NCBI GenBank assembly: GCA_011523705.1
Contig: WTGC01000187.1
Coordinates: forward strand, 1 to 38,616
Source of the DNA: Chloroflexota bacterium
GTDB taxonomy: Bacteria; Chloroflexota; Anaerolineae; Aggregatilineales; Phototrophicaceae
Direction: 5' to 3'
Length of the DNA: 38,616 nt
The notes beneath the pieces were generated by a model. It worked only from the letters and a program-made list of their open reading frames with translations, was not told where the DNA came from and ran no database searches. Positions within the stretch are counted from its first letter, which is position 1. Each line of letters opens with the position of its first letter. Below are positions 23,468 through 31,319 of the stretch, in pieces. The translations under genes and the position numbers were made by a program.

Positions 23468-25078
23468 CTACGACGATGTCAAGCCGACCACCGCCACATC
23501 GCCTTCTGGGGCGACATCGCCCAAGCCCATGCTCGAAATCATGCGGTTGAGCGCGGCGACATAAGCTTTCACGCTGGAAACAACGATATCGCTGTCGGCG
23601 CCGTAACCGCCGAATGTCCGATTGCTGTCCGCCGGCGTAATCCGCACGGTCACTTCACCGAGCGCGTCAATGCCCTCGGTCACACTGTGCACGTTAAATT
23701 CGAGCAGTTCATTTGGCGCGTCCACGATGGCGTCAACAGCGCGATAGGACGCGTCAACCGGTCCCGTGCCGACAGCCGACACGACCTGTTCCTCCCCATC
23801 CTGATTCAGCATCTTGACTGTCGCGGTTGGCATGCCCATTGTGCCGCAGACGACCTGAATATCGACCAGGCGAAAGTGATCCTCCGGTTTCTGCGCCGCT
23901 TCATCGGCGACGAGCGCTTCCAAATCGGCGTCAGTCACCGTCTTCTTCAAATCAGCCAATTCTTTGAAGCGCCGAAAGACGTCCATCAACTCGTCGCCAT
24001 CGACTTCGTATCCCAATTCACGCAGCCGAACGCGCAGGGCATGACGCCCGCTGAGCTTGCCCAGTACCAGCTTGCTTTGCGTCAAGCCGACGTCCTCCGG
24101 CATCATGATCTCAAAGGTTTCGGCATTTTTCAGCACGCCATCCTGGTGGATGCCGGATTCATGGGCGAAGGCGTTGGCGCCGACGATCGCTTTGTTGGGC
24201 TGCACCGGCATGCCCATGTAGTTGCGCACCATGCGGCTGGTCTTCATAATCTGCGTGGTGTCAATGTTTGTGCGCAGGTTATAGAAACTCTTGCGCGTAT
24301 GGATCGCCATGACGACTTCTTCCATACTCGTATTGCCCGCGCGCTCGCCGATGCCGTTGATCGTCACCTCGACCTGGCGCACGCCGCGCGTCAAACCGGC
24401 CAGCGTATTGGCGGTGGCCAAGCCCAAGTCGTTATGACAATGCACCGACCATATCACGCCGCTGCCCGGTCCGGCGCCCGGCGTTTCATTGATGAGCATC
24501 TCGAGCGTATCGGCCCATTCGGCCGGCATGACATAGCCGACCGTGTCAGGAATGTTCAAGGTCGTCGCGCCGCATTCCACCGCGACAGCGCAGGCTTGAA
24601 TCAGATATTCCGTATCGGTCCTGCCGGCGTCCATCGGGCTGAATTCCACATCATCGCACAAGCTCTTCGCCAGCGTGACGCCGCTCCGGATCCGCTCCAG
24701 CCCTTCTTCTTGGTCGATGCGCAGCATCGCCAGGTGGCTCGGCGAGGTGCCAAGGAAGGTGTGGATTCGCGGTTTGGCCGCCTCCTTGACGCCTTCCCAG
24801 GCGGTGCGAATATCGCCTTCGAGCGCGCGAGACAAGCCAGCGACTGTTGGTCCATCCGGCGTACCGACTTCGCGGGCGATGCGTTGCACGGCTCGTAGAT
24901 CGTCGGGCGACGCCGCCGGGAAACCCGCTTCAATCACATCGACGCCAAGCCGCGAGAGCTGCCGTGCGATCTCCAGCTTTTCCGCGCTGGACAGGGTAGC
25001 GCCGGGGCTCTGTTCGCCGTCTCGCAGCGTCGTGTCAAAGATGATGACGGTATTATCGTCGTAGGTTCGTTTTGCCAT
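23468..25078 (-). CDS. leuA: 2-isopropylmalate synthase
   Basis: 536 residues from the ATG at 25078, with AAAGGA ten bases upstream. The in-frame extension to TTG 25144 has no ribosome-binding site and conflicts with the short ORF at 25053-25160. HMGL-like barrel: DTTLRDGEQSPGATLS, VIEAGFPAASPDD, VHCHNDLGLATAN; the C-terminal third is the leucine-binding regulatory dimer domain. It condenses acetyl-CoA with 2-oxoisovalerate, the first committed step of leucine synthesis. It differs from CimA in the same operon at the GFPAAS versus GWPGSN site, which supports separate substrates. Confidence 0.95.
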   Translation of the reverse strand: MAKRTYDDNTVIIFDTTLRDGEQSPGATLSSAEKLEIARQLSRLGVDVIEAGFPAASPDDLRAVQRIAREVGTPDGPTVAGLSRALEGDIRTAWEGVKEAAKPRIHTFLGTSPSHLAMLRIDQEEGLERIRSGVTLAKSLCDDVEFSPMDAGRTDTEYLIQACAVAVECGATTLNIPDTVGYVMPAEWADTLEMLINETPGAGPGSGVIWSVHCHNDLGLATANTLAGLTRGVRQVEVTINGIGERAGNTSMEEVVMAIHTRKSFYNLRTNIDTTQIMKTSRMVRNYMGMPVQPNKAIVGANAFAHESGIHQDGVLKNAETFEIMMPEDVGLTQSKLVLGKLSGRHALRVRLRELGYEVDGDELMDVFRRFKELADLKKTVTDADLEALVADEAAQKPEDHFRLVDIQVVCGTMGMPTATVKMLNQDGEEQVVSAVGTGPVDASYRAVDAIVDAPNELLEFNVHSVTEGIDALGEVTVRITPADSNRTFGGYGADSDIVVSSVKAYVAALNRMISSMGLGDVAPEGDVAVVGLTSS

Positions 25079-25160
25079 TTGGAGGTGTTCCTTTCCTGAA
25101 GCGATACCGGTCGTGAATGCAAGTGAACTGGCTAAGGCCAGCAAGACCGTCTTCCGACAT
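25053..25160 (-). CDS. Possible short leader ORF overlapping the leuA start
   Basis: An ATG at 25160 follows AAAGGAGG with six bases of spacing, the best ribosome-binding site in the operon, and opens a 35-codon frame that ends 26 bases inside leuA in another frame. The encoded peptide begins MSEDGLAGLSQFTC and is rich in basic residues near the end. It has only two Leu codons close together (CTT-GCT-GGC-CTT), so a classical Leu attenuator is not obvious. Translation could instead deliver ribosomes to leuA by coupling. No peptide evidence; may be chance. Confidence 0.4.
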   Translation of the reverse strand: MSEDGLAGLSQFTCIHDRYRFRKGTPPNGKTNLRR

Positions 25161-25186
25161 CAGGCGCCTCCTTTCGCAATTACGCT

Positions 25187-25203
25187 ATGCTGAGCCACAG
25201 CAT
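25187..25203 (-). other. Hairpin after ilvC
   Basis: ATGCTG and CAGCAT pair around a five-base loop, 13 bases after the ilvC stop. No T tract follows, so it is more likely an mRNA-stability or processing hairpin than a terminator. Confidence 0.35.
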
Positions 25204-25215
25204 CGTCCATTCGAA

Positions 25216-26226
25216 TCAGTCCTGCTGCTTGATATTCTTGGCATCGAGGAAAGGCATCATCTGGCGCAGATCAGCGCCGACCTTCTCGATCAAGAGATCA
25301 TGCTCGCGCTGGCGGCGGGCGTTGAAGTTCGGCCTGCCTTGCTTGTTCTCGTCAATCCACTTGCGCGCGAATTCGCCATTCTGCACGTTTTGCAAGACGC
25401 CAGCCATTTCTTCTTTGATGGACTCTTCAAATTGATCGCCGATGACGTAGCCGCCGTGCTCGGCTGTATTGCTGACGCTGTACCACATATAACTCAGCCC
25501 GCCTTCATAGAGCAGATCAACGATCAGCTTGAGTTCGTGCAAGCATTCAAAGTAGGCGACCTCTGGCTGATAGCCGGCTTTGACCAGCGTCTCGAAGCTG
25601 GCGCGGATCAGCGCGGTGACGCCGCCACAAAGCACAACCTGTTCGCCGAAGAGATCGGTCTCGGTCTCCTCTTTGAAAGTGGTTTCGATGACGCCGGCGC
25701 GCGTGCAGCCGATTGCTTTGGCGTAAGCCAGTCCCAGCGCTGTTGCATTGCCGCTGGCATCTTGCTCGATTGCAATCAGCCCGGGCGTGCCAGCGCCCTC
25801 GGTGAAGACCTCGCGCACACGATGCCCTGGCGCTTTCGGCGCCACCATCGCGACATCCACCGACGCCGGCGGCACAATCTCTTTGAAATGGATATTGAAT
25901 CCGTGAGCGAACATCAGCATGGCGCCCGCTTTCAAATTGGGCGCGATCTGCGTTTCATAGACGCTGCCCTGCAGAGTGTCCGGTATCAGCACCATAACGA
26001 TATCCGCTTGTTTTGCCGCTTCGGCAACGGTGAAGACAGTTAAGCCATCCGCCTCCGCTTTGGCGATGCTGCGGCTGCCCTCGTGCAAACCGATGATGAC
26101 CTTGCAGCCATTGTCGTGGGCATTCAGCGCATGGGCGTGCCCCTGGCTGCCATAGCCAATCACAGCAATCGTCTTGCCATCGAGCAATGACAAGTCCGCG
26201 TCGTCGTCGTAATAGAGTGTCGCCAT
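25216..26226 (-). CDS. ilvC: Ketol-acid reductoisomerase
   Basis: 336 residues, the short (class I) type. Its N-terminal Rossmann motif is [15 protein letters not shown], the 2-aceto-acid substrate region includes [14 protein letters not shown], and the C-terminal knotted domain has [18 protein letters not shown], whose acidic residues bind Mg2+. It rearranges and reduces acetolactate or acetohydroxybutyrate for Val/Leu and Ile respectively. GGAG lies ten bases before the ATG. It follows ilvN by 71 bases, containing a hairpin, and precedes leuA. Confidence 0.96.
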   Translation of the reverse strand: MATLYYDDDADLSLLDGKTIAVIGYGSQGHAHALNAHDNGCKVIIGLHEGSRSIAKAEADGLTVFTVAEAAKQADIVMVLIPDTLQGSVYETQIAPNLKAGAMLMFAHGFNIHFKEIVPPASVDVAMVAPKAPGHRVREVFTEGAGTPGLIAIEQDASGNATALGLAYAKAIGCTRAGVIETTFKEETETDLFGEQVVLCGGVTALIRASFETLVKAGYQPEVAYFECLHELKLIVDLLYEGGLSYMWYSVSNTAEHGGYVIGDQFEESIKEEMAGVLQNVQNGEFARKWIDENKQGRPNFNARRQREHDLLIEKVGADLRQMMPFLDAKNIKQQD

Positions 26227-26268
26227 TTATGCTTCTCTCCTGAATTGCCGGTGAACGAAAATTTGCGC

Positions 26269-26288
26269 GGCTGCTGATTTGAGCAGCC
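26269..26288 (-). other. Hairpin between ilvN and ilvC
   Basis: On the minus strand GGCTGCT and AGCAGCC form a perfect seven-base-pair stem around a six-base loop, nine bases after the ilvN stop. The T-rich stretch (AAATTTT) is four bases away and weak, so termination, if any, would be partial. Confidence 0.4.
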
Positions 26289-26297
26289 TAAACCAGC

Positions 26298-26885
26298 TCA
26301 AATATCGAGACCGCTGCCGTTGCGCGCTTTCGCAGCCGCCTCGACCAAGGTCCGCCGGTTGATGAAGTTGGTGTCGTGGATGCGCGTGCCGCGACCCATG
26401 GATACGACGCCGGTGCGAATCATCTCGACGATGCCAATCGGACGCACTTGCTCAATAAATTCCTCGATGATATCTTCCGTGCCCACCATCTCAATGATCG
26501 CCACTTTGGGTCCGACATCGACGATGCGCGCCGGATAGCGATCACAGATTTCGGTGATGGTATTCCGCGAGTTGGCGTCATCGTTCCGCACTTTGATCAG
26601 CGCCAAATCGCGTTCGACATGCGGTTCATTATCGATGACTCTGACATCAATGACATTGACCAGCTTCTGCAAGTTGGTCGCGATTTTCCGGGCATATTCG
26701 GGTCCGGCGTCAACGCGAATCGTCATGCGGGAAATGTGCGGTCTGTGCGTGCGCCCGACGGTGAGGCTGTCAATATTGAAGGCGCGCCGGCGAAACAAAC
26801 TGGCGATGCGGTTTAGAACGCCCGGTTCGTTCTCGACCAGCGCCACCACGGTCACTTTGCTGTCGATCTTTACTTCCGCCATCAT
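26298..26885 (-). CDS. ilvN: Acetolactate synthase small (regulatory) subunit
   Basis: 195 residues. An N-terminal ACT domain (VVALVENEPGVLNRIASLFRRRAFNIDSL) is followed by the ALS small-subunit C-terminal domain. The protein activates the catalytic subunit and confers valine feedback inhibition. The ATG at 26885 overlaps the TGA of ilvB (ATGA arrangement), so translation is directly coupled and the subunits are made in matched amounts. The family is usually about 160-175 residues; the extra length is at the C-terminus after the second domain, without recognisable features. The symbol ilvH would be equally acceptable. Confidence 0.95.
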   Translation of the reverse strand: MMAEVKIDSKVTVVALVENEPGVLNRIASLFRRRAFNIDSLTVGRTHRPHISRMTIRVDAGPEYARKIATNLQKLVNVIDVRVIDNEPHVERDLALIKVRNDDANSRNTITEICDRYPARIVDVGPKVAIIEMVGTEDIIEEFIEQVRPIGIVEMIRTGVVSMGRGTRIHDTNFINRRTLVEAAAKARNGSGLDI

Positions 26886-28600
26886 GCTTCTCCTGGCTTG
26901 GGTCTGCGCTTCATATCGTGCAGGTCGGCGCCAGCCGGCACCATCGGGTAGACCATCTCTTCTTTCTCGACCACGAATTCAATTAGCGTCGGTCCGTCGA
27001 TGCTCTGCGCAAATCGCACGGCGTCTTCTATCTCGTCGCGCTGCCTGACGCAGCGATTGGGGATGCCATAAGCATCAGCCAGCTTGCAGAAATCGGGATT
27101 CACCATGGGCGTGGCTTGATAGCGTTTCTCGAAGAACAGCTCTTGCCACTGCCGCACCATACCGAGGAAGTTATTGTTGATGATGGCGATATTGACATTG
27201 ACGTTTTCCTGCACCGCCGTCGCCATTTCGCAGAGCGTCATCTGAAAGCCGCCATCGCCGACGATAGCCCAGATCTCTTCGTCGGGCTTGCCGAATTTCG
27301 CGCCGATTGCCGCCGGGAATCCGAAGCCCATCGTACCCAACCCGCCACTGGTCAGCAGGGTCGCGGGCCGCTGGTGCGGGTAATACTGCGCTTCCAGCAT
27401 CTGATGCTGCCCCACATCTGTCACCGTGATCGCATCGCCGCCGGTCAGCTTCCAAATGTCATTGACCACTTGCGCGGTCAGCAAGATGCCCGGCGTTTCA
27501 TAATTCAATATGTCGCGTTCGCTGGAGTCCTCCTGCCAATCCCGAATCCGGTGGATCCATTCAGGATGTGATTTCTGATTCAGCTTGGGCAGGAGTTGCG
27601 TCAGGACCGTCTTTAGGTCACCAGCGATGCCAACATCGGCTCTCACATTCTTGTGAATCTCCGAGCGGTCAATATCGATGTGGATCTTCTTGGCATTCAG
27701 GGCGTAAGTTTTAAGGTTGCCAGTCACGCGATCATCAAAACGCATGCCAAGCGCAAGCAGCAGATCCGCCTCCTGGATCGCAAGGTTGGAACAGGCCTCT
27801 CCGTGCATGCCCATCATGCCAATCACCAGCGGATGATCCTCCGGCATGGCGCCTTTGCCCAGCAAGGTCAGCGAAACCGGAATCTGCGCCCGCTCCGCCA
27901 ATTCGCGCACTTCGTTCATCGCGCCCGACATGATGATGCCGTGCCCGGCGAGAATGATGGGGCGTTCCGCTTCCGCGATCAATCGCAGCGCCGCCTCAAT
28001 TTCATGGGATTGCGCCGCCCAGGGCGGATCGTAACCCGGCAGGACAATGTCGTCATCAGGCCAGATGAATTCTGTTTCGGCGTTTTGCACATCCTTCGGC
28101 ACATCAACGAGTACCGGTCCAGGACGACCCGTGCGCGCAATATGAAAAGCCTCTTTAATGGTGTAAGCCAATTCGCGCACATCGGTGACCAGATAATTGT
28201 GTTTGGTGATCGGCAGCGTCACGCCAGTGACATCGGTCTCCTGAAATGCGTCCGAGCCGATAGCCGGAATCGGAACCTGCCCGGTGATCGCCACGACCGG
28301 CGAGGAATCCATCATCGCCGTCGCCAGCCCGGTTACCAGGTTGGTCGCGCCGGGACCGCTGGTGGCGATGCACACGCCAACTTCGCCAGTCGCCCGGGCA
28401 TAGCCGTCCGCCATATGCGAAGCGCCCTGCTCGTGCCGCACCAGCACGTGATGCAGGCGGTCTTCGTACAGGCTCATGGCGTCATAAGTGGGCAGGATCG
28501 CGCCGCCCGGATAACCAAACATGACATCGACGCCCTCGCGCAACAGGCTCTCCATGATGATTTCCGAACCCTTGAGTTTCATCATCGCCTCCCGACTCAT
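26882..28600 (-). CDS. ilvB: Acetolactate synthase large (catalytic) subunit
   Basis: 572 residues of the thiamine diphosphate enzyme family. The catalytic Glu is in VRHEQGASHMADGYARATG; the ThDP/Mg motif is VGDGGFQMTLCEMATAVQENVNVNIAIINN; the FAD-binding middle domain includes LGMRFDDRVTGNL. It makes acetolactate from pyruvate or acetohydroxybutyrate from pyruvate plus 2-oxobutyrate, the first common BCAA step. The start is uncertain between 28600 (GGAG five bases upstream) and 28582 (GGGAGG five bases upstream); both give an intact enzyme. It follows ilvE by 24 bases. Confidence 0.96.
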   Translation of the reverse strand: MSREAMMKLKGSEIIMESLLREGVDVMFGYPGGAILPTYDAMSLYEDRLHHVLVRHEQGASHMADGYARATGEVGVCIATSGPGATNLVTGLATAMMDSSPVVAITGQVPIPAIGSDAFQETDVTGVTLPITKHNYLVTDVRELAYTIKEAFHIARTGRPGPVLVDVPKDVQNAETEFIWPDDDIVLPGYDPPWAAQSHEIEAALRLIAEAERPIILAGHGIIMSGAMNEVRELAERAQIPVSLTLLGKGAMPEDHPLVIGMMGMHGEACSNLAIQEADLLLALGMRFDDRVTGNLKTYALNAKKIHIDIDRSEIHKNVRADVGIAGDLKTVLTQLLPKLNQKSHPEWIHRIRDWQEDSSERDILNYETPGILLTAQVVNDIWKLTGGDAITVTDVGQHQMLEAQYYPHQRPATLLTSGGLGTMGFGFPAAIGAKFGKPDEEIWAIVGDGGFQMTLCEMATAVQENVNVNIAIINNNFLGMVRQWQELFFEKRYQATPMVNPDFCKLADAYGIPNRCVRQRDEIEDAVRFAQSIDGPTLIEFVVEKEEMVYPMVPAGADLHDMKRRPKPGEA

Positions 28601-28624
28601 CCACTCTCCAGCGAACGATAACGC

Positions 28625-29548
28625 TTAGGAACTGTTGACGTGCGTCAGCCAGCCATAGTTGTCCGGCGCTTCACCTGAAGTAATCGCGAAGAAATCGCGC
28701 TGCACCGCTTCAGTAATAGGACCGCGCCCGCCACAGCCGATCGAAATGCGATCAACCGACTTGACCGGCGTCACTTCGGCCGCAGTCCCGGTGAAGAAGA
28801 TTTCATCCGCCATATAGAGCATCTCGCGCGCCACCGGCTGGAAACGCACTTCGACGCCCTGATCCGCCAAAATGCGCAAGGCGCTGTCCCGCGTGATTCC
28901 CATCAGGATGGATGACCAGGCGCCTGGTGTATAGACAACATCGTCCAAAATCACAAAGATATTCTCGCCCGCCCCTTCGCTGACGTAGCCATTGATATCA
29001 AGGGCGATGCCTTCTTCAAATCCATTGTCGTGCGCTTCCATGCTGACGAACTGGCTGTTGACGTAATTGCCGCCCGCCTTGACCAATGCCATGTGCGTAT
29101 CGGGCGCCATCCGCCGGAACGAACTAATTTGAACATCGACGCCCTGTTCAATCGCTTCCGCGCCCAGGTATCGGCCCCATTCCATCGTGAAGATGACCGT
29201 GTCGACCGCGGTGCGATTGCGCCCCTCCAAACCAAGCGCGCCGGCGCCGCGGAAGATGATCGGGCGGATGTAGCACGAACTGTGCCCATTCTTGCGCACC
29301 GTCTCGACGATCGCGCGATCCAGCCCGTCGGCATTGTTGTCGTGCTCTATTCGCATGACGCGCGCGCCATGCAGCAGGCGTTCGCTGTGCTCGCGCAGCC
29401 GGAAAACCGCCGGTCCTTCAGGCGTGTCGTAGGCGCGGATGCCCTCAAATACGCTCGATCCATAATGCAAGGCGTGTGCGCTGACATGCACCGTCGCCTC
29501 GTCCCACTTTACAAACTCGCCGTTGCGCCAAATCCATTCAGCCGTCAT
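28625..29548 (-). CDS. ilvE: Branched-chain amino acid aminotransferase
   Basis: 307 residues from the ATG at 29548, with GAGG eight bases upstream; the extension to 29578 has no such site. Fold-type IV PLP enzyme: HALHYGSSVFEGIRAY at the N-terminus, the PLP Lys in HMALVKAGGNYVNSQ, and GYVSEGAGENIFVI binding the cofactor phosphate. It performs the last step of Val, Leu and Ile synthesis and the first of their degradation. It is the first structural gene after the attenuator, so the terminator at 29645-29671 controls it and everything downstream. Confidence 0.95.
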   Translation of the reverse strand: MTAEWIWRNGEFVKWDEATVHVSAHALHYGSSVFEGIRAYDTPEGPAVFRLREHSERLLHGARVMRIEHDNNADGLDRAIVETVRKNGHSSCYIRPIIFRGAGALGLEGRNRTAVDTVIFTMEWGRYLGAEAIEQGVDVQISSFRRMAPDTHMALVKAGGNYVNSQFVSMEAHDNGFEEGIALDINGYVSEGAGENIFVILDDVVYTPGAWSSILMGITRDSALRILADQGVEVRFQPVAREMLYMADEIFFTGTAAEVTPVKSVDRISIGCGGRGPITEAVQRDFFAITSGEAPDNYGWLTHVNSS

Positions 29549-29644
29549 GCATTCTTCCTCAATGTCATTTGCTGGCAATGCTTGCTACGCTTGCTGCGGT
29601 TCTGATCCTGATTCCGAATCGCTAACTAGCGCCACCGTCCAACG

Positions 29645-29671
29645 AAAAAGCCCCCCGTGGCTTGGGAGGCT
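29645..29671 (-). terminator. Attenuator terminator of the BCAA operon
   Basis: On the minus strand AGCCTCCC (plus 29664-29671) pairs with GGGGGGCT (plus 29649-29656) around AAGCCAC, one G-U pair, followed by TTTT. It lies about 97 bases before ilvE and just after the leader peptide. Its 5' arm and loop are also the target of the antiterminator. Confidence 0.88.
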
Positions 29672-29709
29672 CTTGTTGCTTAACCTTTTGCGCGAAACCC
29701 GCCCAAGCC
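29659..29709 (-). promoter_or_regulatory. Antiterminator pairing of the BCAA attenuator
   Basis: On the minus strand GGCTTGGG (plus 29702-29709), two bases after the leader-peptide stop, is exactly complementary to CCCAAGCC (plus 29659-29666), extended by two pairs after one mismatch. Forming it ties up the 5' arm and loop of the terminator. A ribosome at the leader stop codon would cover it. Confidence 0.8.
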
Positions 29710-29770
29710 GTTACAGTCCACTGATAATCACAAGGACAAGAACAAGGACGAGAATAATGTTGGGTTTCGC
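29692..29770 (-). promoter_or_regulatory. Protector pairing between leader codons and the antiterminator
   Basis: GCGAAACCC (plus 29762-29770, the Ala-Lys-Pro codons of the leader) is perfectly complementary over nine bases to GGGTTTCGC (plus 29692-29700), adjacent to the antiterminator arm. It would block the antiterminator when the leader is not translated, and be broken by a ribosome stalled on the first Ile codons. Confidence 0.7.
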
Positions 29771-29788
29771 CATGTGCAGTCTACGCAT
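29711..29788 (-). CDS. BCAA operon leader (attenuation) peptide
   Basis: A 25-residue peptide if read from ATG 29788 (AAGAG six bases upstream), or 20 residues from ATG 29773. The frame contains twelve consecutive branched-chain codons, IILVLVLVLVII (four each of Ile, Leu and Val), then SGL and TAA. Such a run directly upstream of a terminator and of ilvE is the hallmark of an ilv-type attenuator. Shortage of any of the three charged tRNAs would stall the ribosome there. By function it corresponds to enterobacterial ilvL, though the sequence is not homologous in any way I can show. The peptide itself probably has no further role. Confidence 0.88.
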   Translation of the reverse strand: MRRLHMAKPNIILVLVLVLVIISGL

Positions 29789-29819
29789 TAAATGCTCTTG
29801 CGGCAAAGTACAAGTAACG

Positions 29820-29848
29820 AGTGTAACCAATGCTGCAAGAGTTGTCAA
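29820..29848 (-). promoter_or_regulatory. Promoter of the ilv-leu operon
   Basis: The minus strand reads TTGACA (plus 29843-29848), a 17-base spacer and TACACT (plus 29820-29825). Predicted start is about 29813, 25 bases before the leader peptide ATG at 29788. A perfect -35 and five of six -10 matches make this one of the two best promoters in the window. Confidence 0.8.
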
Positions 29849-29923
29849 GGACTTCGTATATGTCTTAAATTGGCGCTGAATCTTCATACAGATTACTGTC
29901 ATTCCCTTGTGCACTTTACCCAG

Positions 29924-31294
29924 TTAGACATCCAGTCGCGCTTTCGCCCGCCGGATTTGCGCGCGAACCGCCCCTGGCGCCGCGCCACCGTAGGAATCCC
30001 GCCGCTGAATCGAAAGCGAAAAGTCAAATACGTCCGACACATCGCCAGCAAAATGCGGGCAAATGCGCTGCAGCGTGCTAAGCGGCAATTGAGACAGGGT
30101 CTGGTCCCGCTCGGCCGCGGCGCGCACCACCTCTCCCACGATGTGATGCGATTGACGAAAGGATACGCCCTTACGCACCAGGTAATCAGCCAGGTCCGTT
30201 GCCAGCAAGTCATCCGTCAGCGCCGACGCCATCGCCTCAGAGTTAATCTGGAGACTGTTTATAGTCGCCGTCACCACCGGCAGAAGCTGATGCATCGTCT
30301 CCAAAGCGTCAAAAAGGGCTTCCTTGTCCTCTTGCAAATCCTTGTTGTAGCCGCTCGGCAAGCCTTTCAGCGTCGTCAGAAATCCTGCCAGATTGCCGAT
30401 GAGGCGGCCCGTTTTCCCGCGCATTAACTCCATCGGGTCGGCGTTGCGCTTTTGCGGCATCAAGCTGGATCCAGTGCTGTAGCGGTCGTCCAGGGTGATA
30501 AAGCCGAAGCTGGGATTGGAATAGATCAGGATGTCCTCGGCGAGACGGCTCAGGTGCGTCGCGCAAAGCGAGATCATGTAGAGCATATCGGCGACAAAAT
30601 CGCGATCGCTGACCGCATCGAGGCTGTTCTCGCTGGCTCGCTCAAATCCCAGCTCGGCGCCAATCTCTTGGCGATCAATCGCGAAGGGATTGCCTGCCAG
30701 CGCTCCCGAACCCAGCGGACAATCCGCCATCCTCGCTCGCGAAGCGCGCAGCCGATCCAGGTCGCGCTCCAGCATCCAGAAGAAGCTCATCAGCCAATGG
30801 GCGGCGGTGATCGGTTGGGCCGGCTGCATGTGCGTGTAACCGGGCATCACGGTTTCGCTATGCCCTTCGGCGACCAATACGATGGCGGCTTGCAGCATTC
30901 GCAGCGCCTCATGCAGTCGATCGGCGGCGCGCATTGTCCAAAGCCGAAAATCTGTCGCGACCTGATCGTTCCGGCTGCGGCCCGTATGCAGCTTGCCGCC
31001 AACATCGCCGACGATTTCGATCAGCCGACGCTCGACTGCAGTATGAATGTCCTCATCGCCCGCGGCCAATTCAAAGCGGTCCGAATCGAATTCTTGCATG
31101 ACTTGGCGCAAGCCCTCGACGATGGTCTCCGCCTCGCCAGCGCTTATCACGCCCGCTTCAGCGAGCGCCCGCGCGTATACCATGCTGCCTTCAATATCTT
31201 CGGCATACAGCGCCTGATCAAAGCGAATGCTGTCGTTCAGAAGACGCAGATCTTCGTCGCTCGGTTCGCTGAAACGCCCGCCCCAGAGGCTCAT
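29924..31294 (-). CDS. argH: Argininosuccinate lyase
   Basis: 456 residues, normal for ArgH. It begins WGGRFSEPSDE and carries the fumarase/aspartase superfamily signature STGSSLMPQKRNADPMELMRG, whose flexible loop holds the catalytic Ser. HTGRSRNDQVATD and PGYTHMQPAQPIT are further conserved blocks. It splits argininosuccinate into arginine and fumarate, the last step of arginine synthesis. GAGG seven bases upstream supports the ATG, 25 bases after argG. The ilv promoter begins about 75 bases beyond its stop codon on the same strand; no terminator is visible between them, so read-through into the ilv leader is possible. Confidence 0.96.
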   Translation of the reverse strand: MSLWGGRFSEPSDEDLRLLNDSIRFDQALYAEDIEGSMVYARALAEAGVISAGEAETIVEGLRQVMQEFDSDRFELAAGDEDIHTAVERRLIEIVGDVGGKLHTGRSRNDQVATDFRLWTMRAADRLHEALRMLQAAIVLVAEGHSETVMPGYTHMQPAQPITAAHWLMSFFWMLERDLDRLRASRARMADCPLGSGALAGNPFAIDRQEIGAELGFERASENSLDAVSDRDFVADMLYMISLCATHLSRLAEDILIYSNPSFGFITLDDRYSTGSSLMPQKRNADPMELMRGKTGRLIGNLAGFLTTLKGLPSGYNKDLQEDKEALFDALETMHQLLPVVTATINSLQINSEAMASALTDDLLATDLADYLVRKGVSFRQSHHIVGEVVRAAAERDQTLSQLPLSTLQRICPHFAGDVSDVFDFSLSIQRRDSYGGAAPGAVRAQIRRAKARLDV

Positions 31295-31319
31295 CGAAGT
31301 TCCTCAGAAAACGCGCGGC

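Noticed and set aside
25079..25144. N-terminal extension of LeuA to TTG 25144
   Set aside because: It would add 22 residues not found in LeuA proteins, with no ribosome-binding site; the ATG at 25078 has AAAGGA upstream and begins the family's usual N-terminus.
26269..26288. Intrinsic terminator between ilvN and ilvC
   Set aside because: The stem is good but the T run is short and displaced, and ilvC clearly belongs to the operon; listed only as a hairpin.
20304..28621. Long plus-strand frames opposite the ilv-leu operon (for example 20304-21323, 23687-24898, 27653-28621)
   Set aside because: They lie wholly opposite well-conserved enzymes, encode Arg/His/Gln-rich sequences without recognisable domains, and have no ribosome-binding sites. 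They are codon-bias shadows.
29549..29924. T-box riboswitch upstream of ilvE
   Set aside because: No T-box bulge sequence (TGGNACCGCG type) or specifier loop is seen. The leader peptide with Ile/Leu/Val codons and the three pairings explain the region fully.
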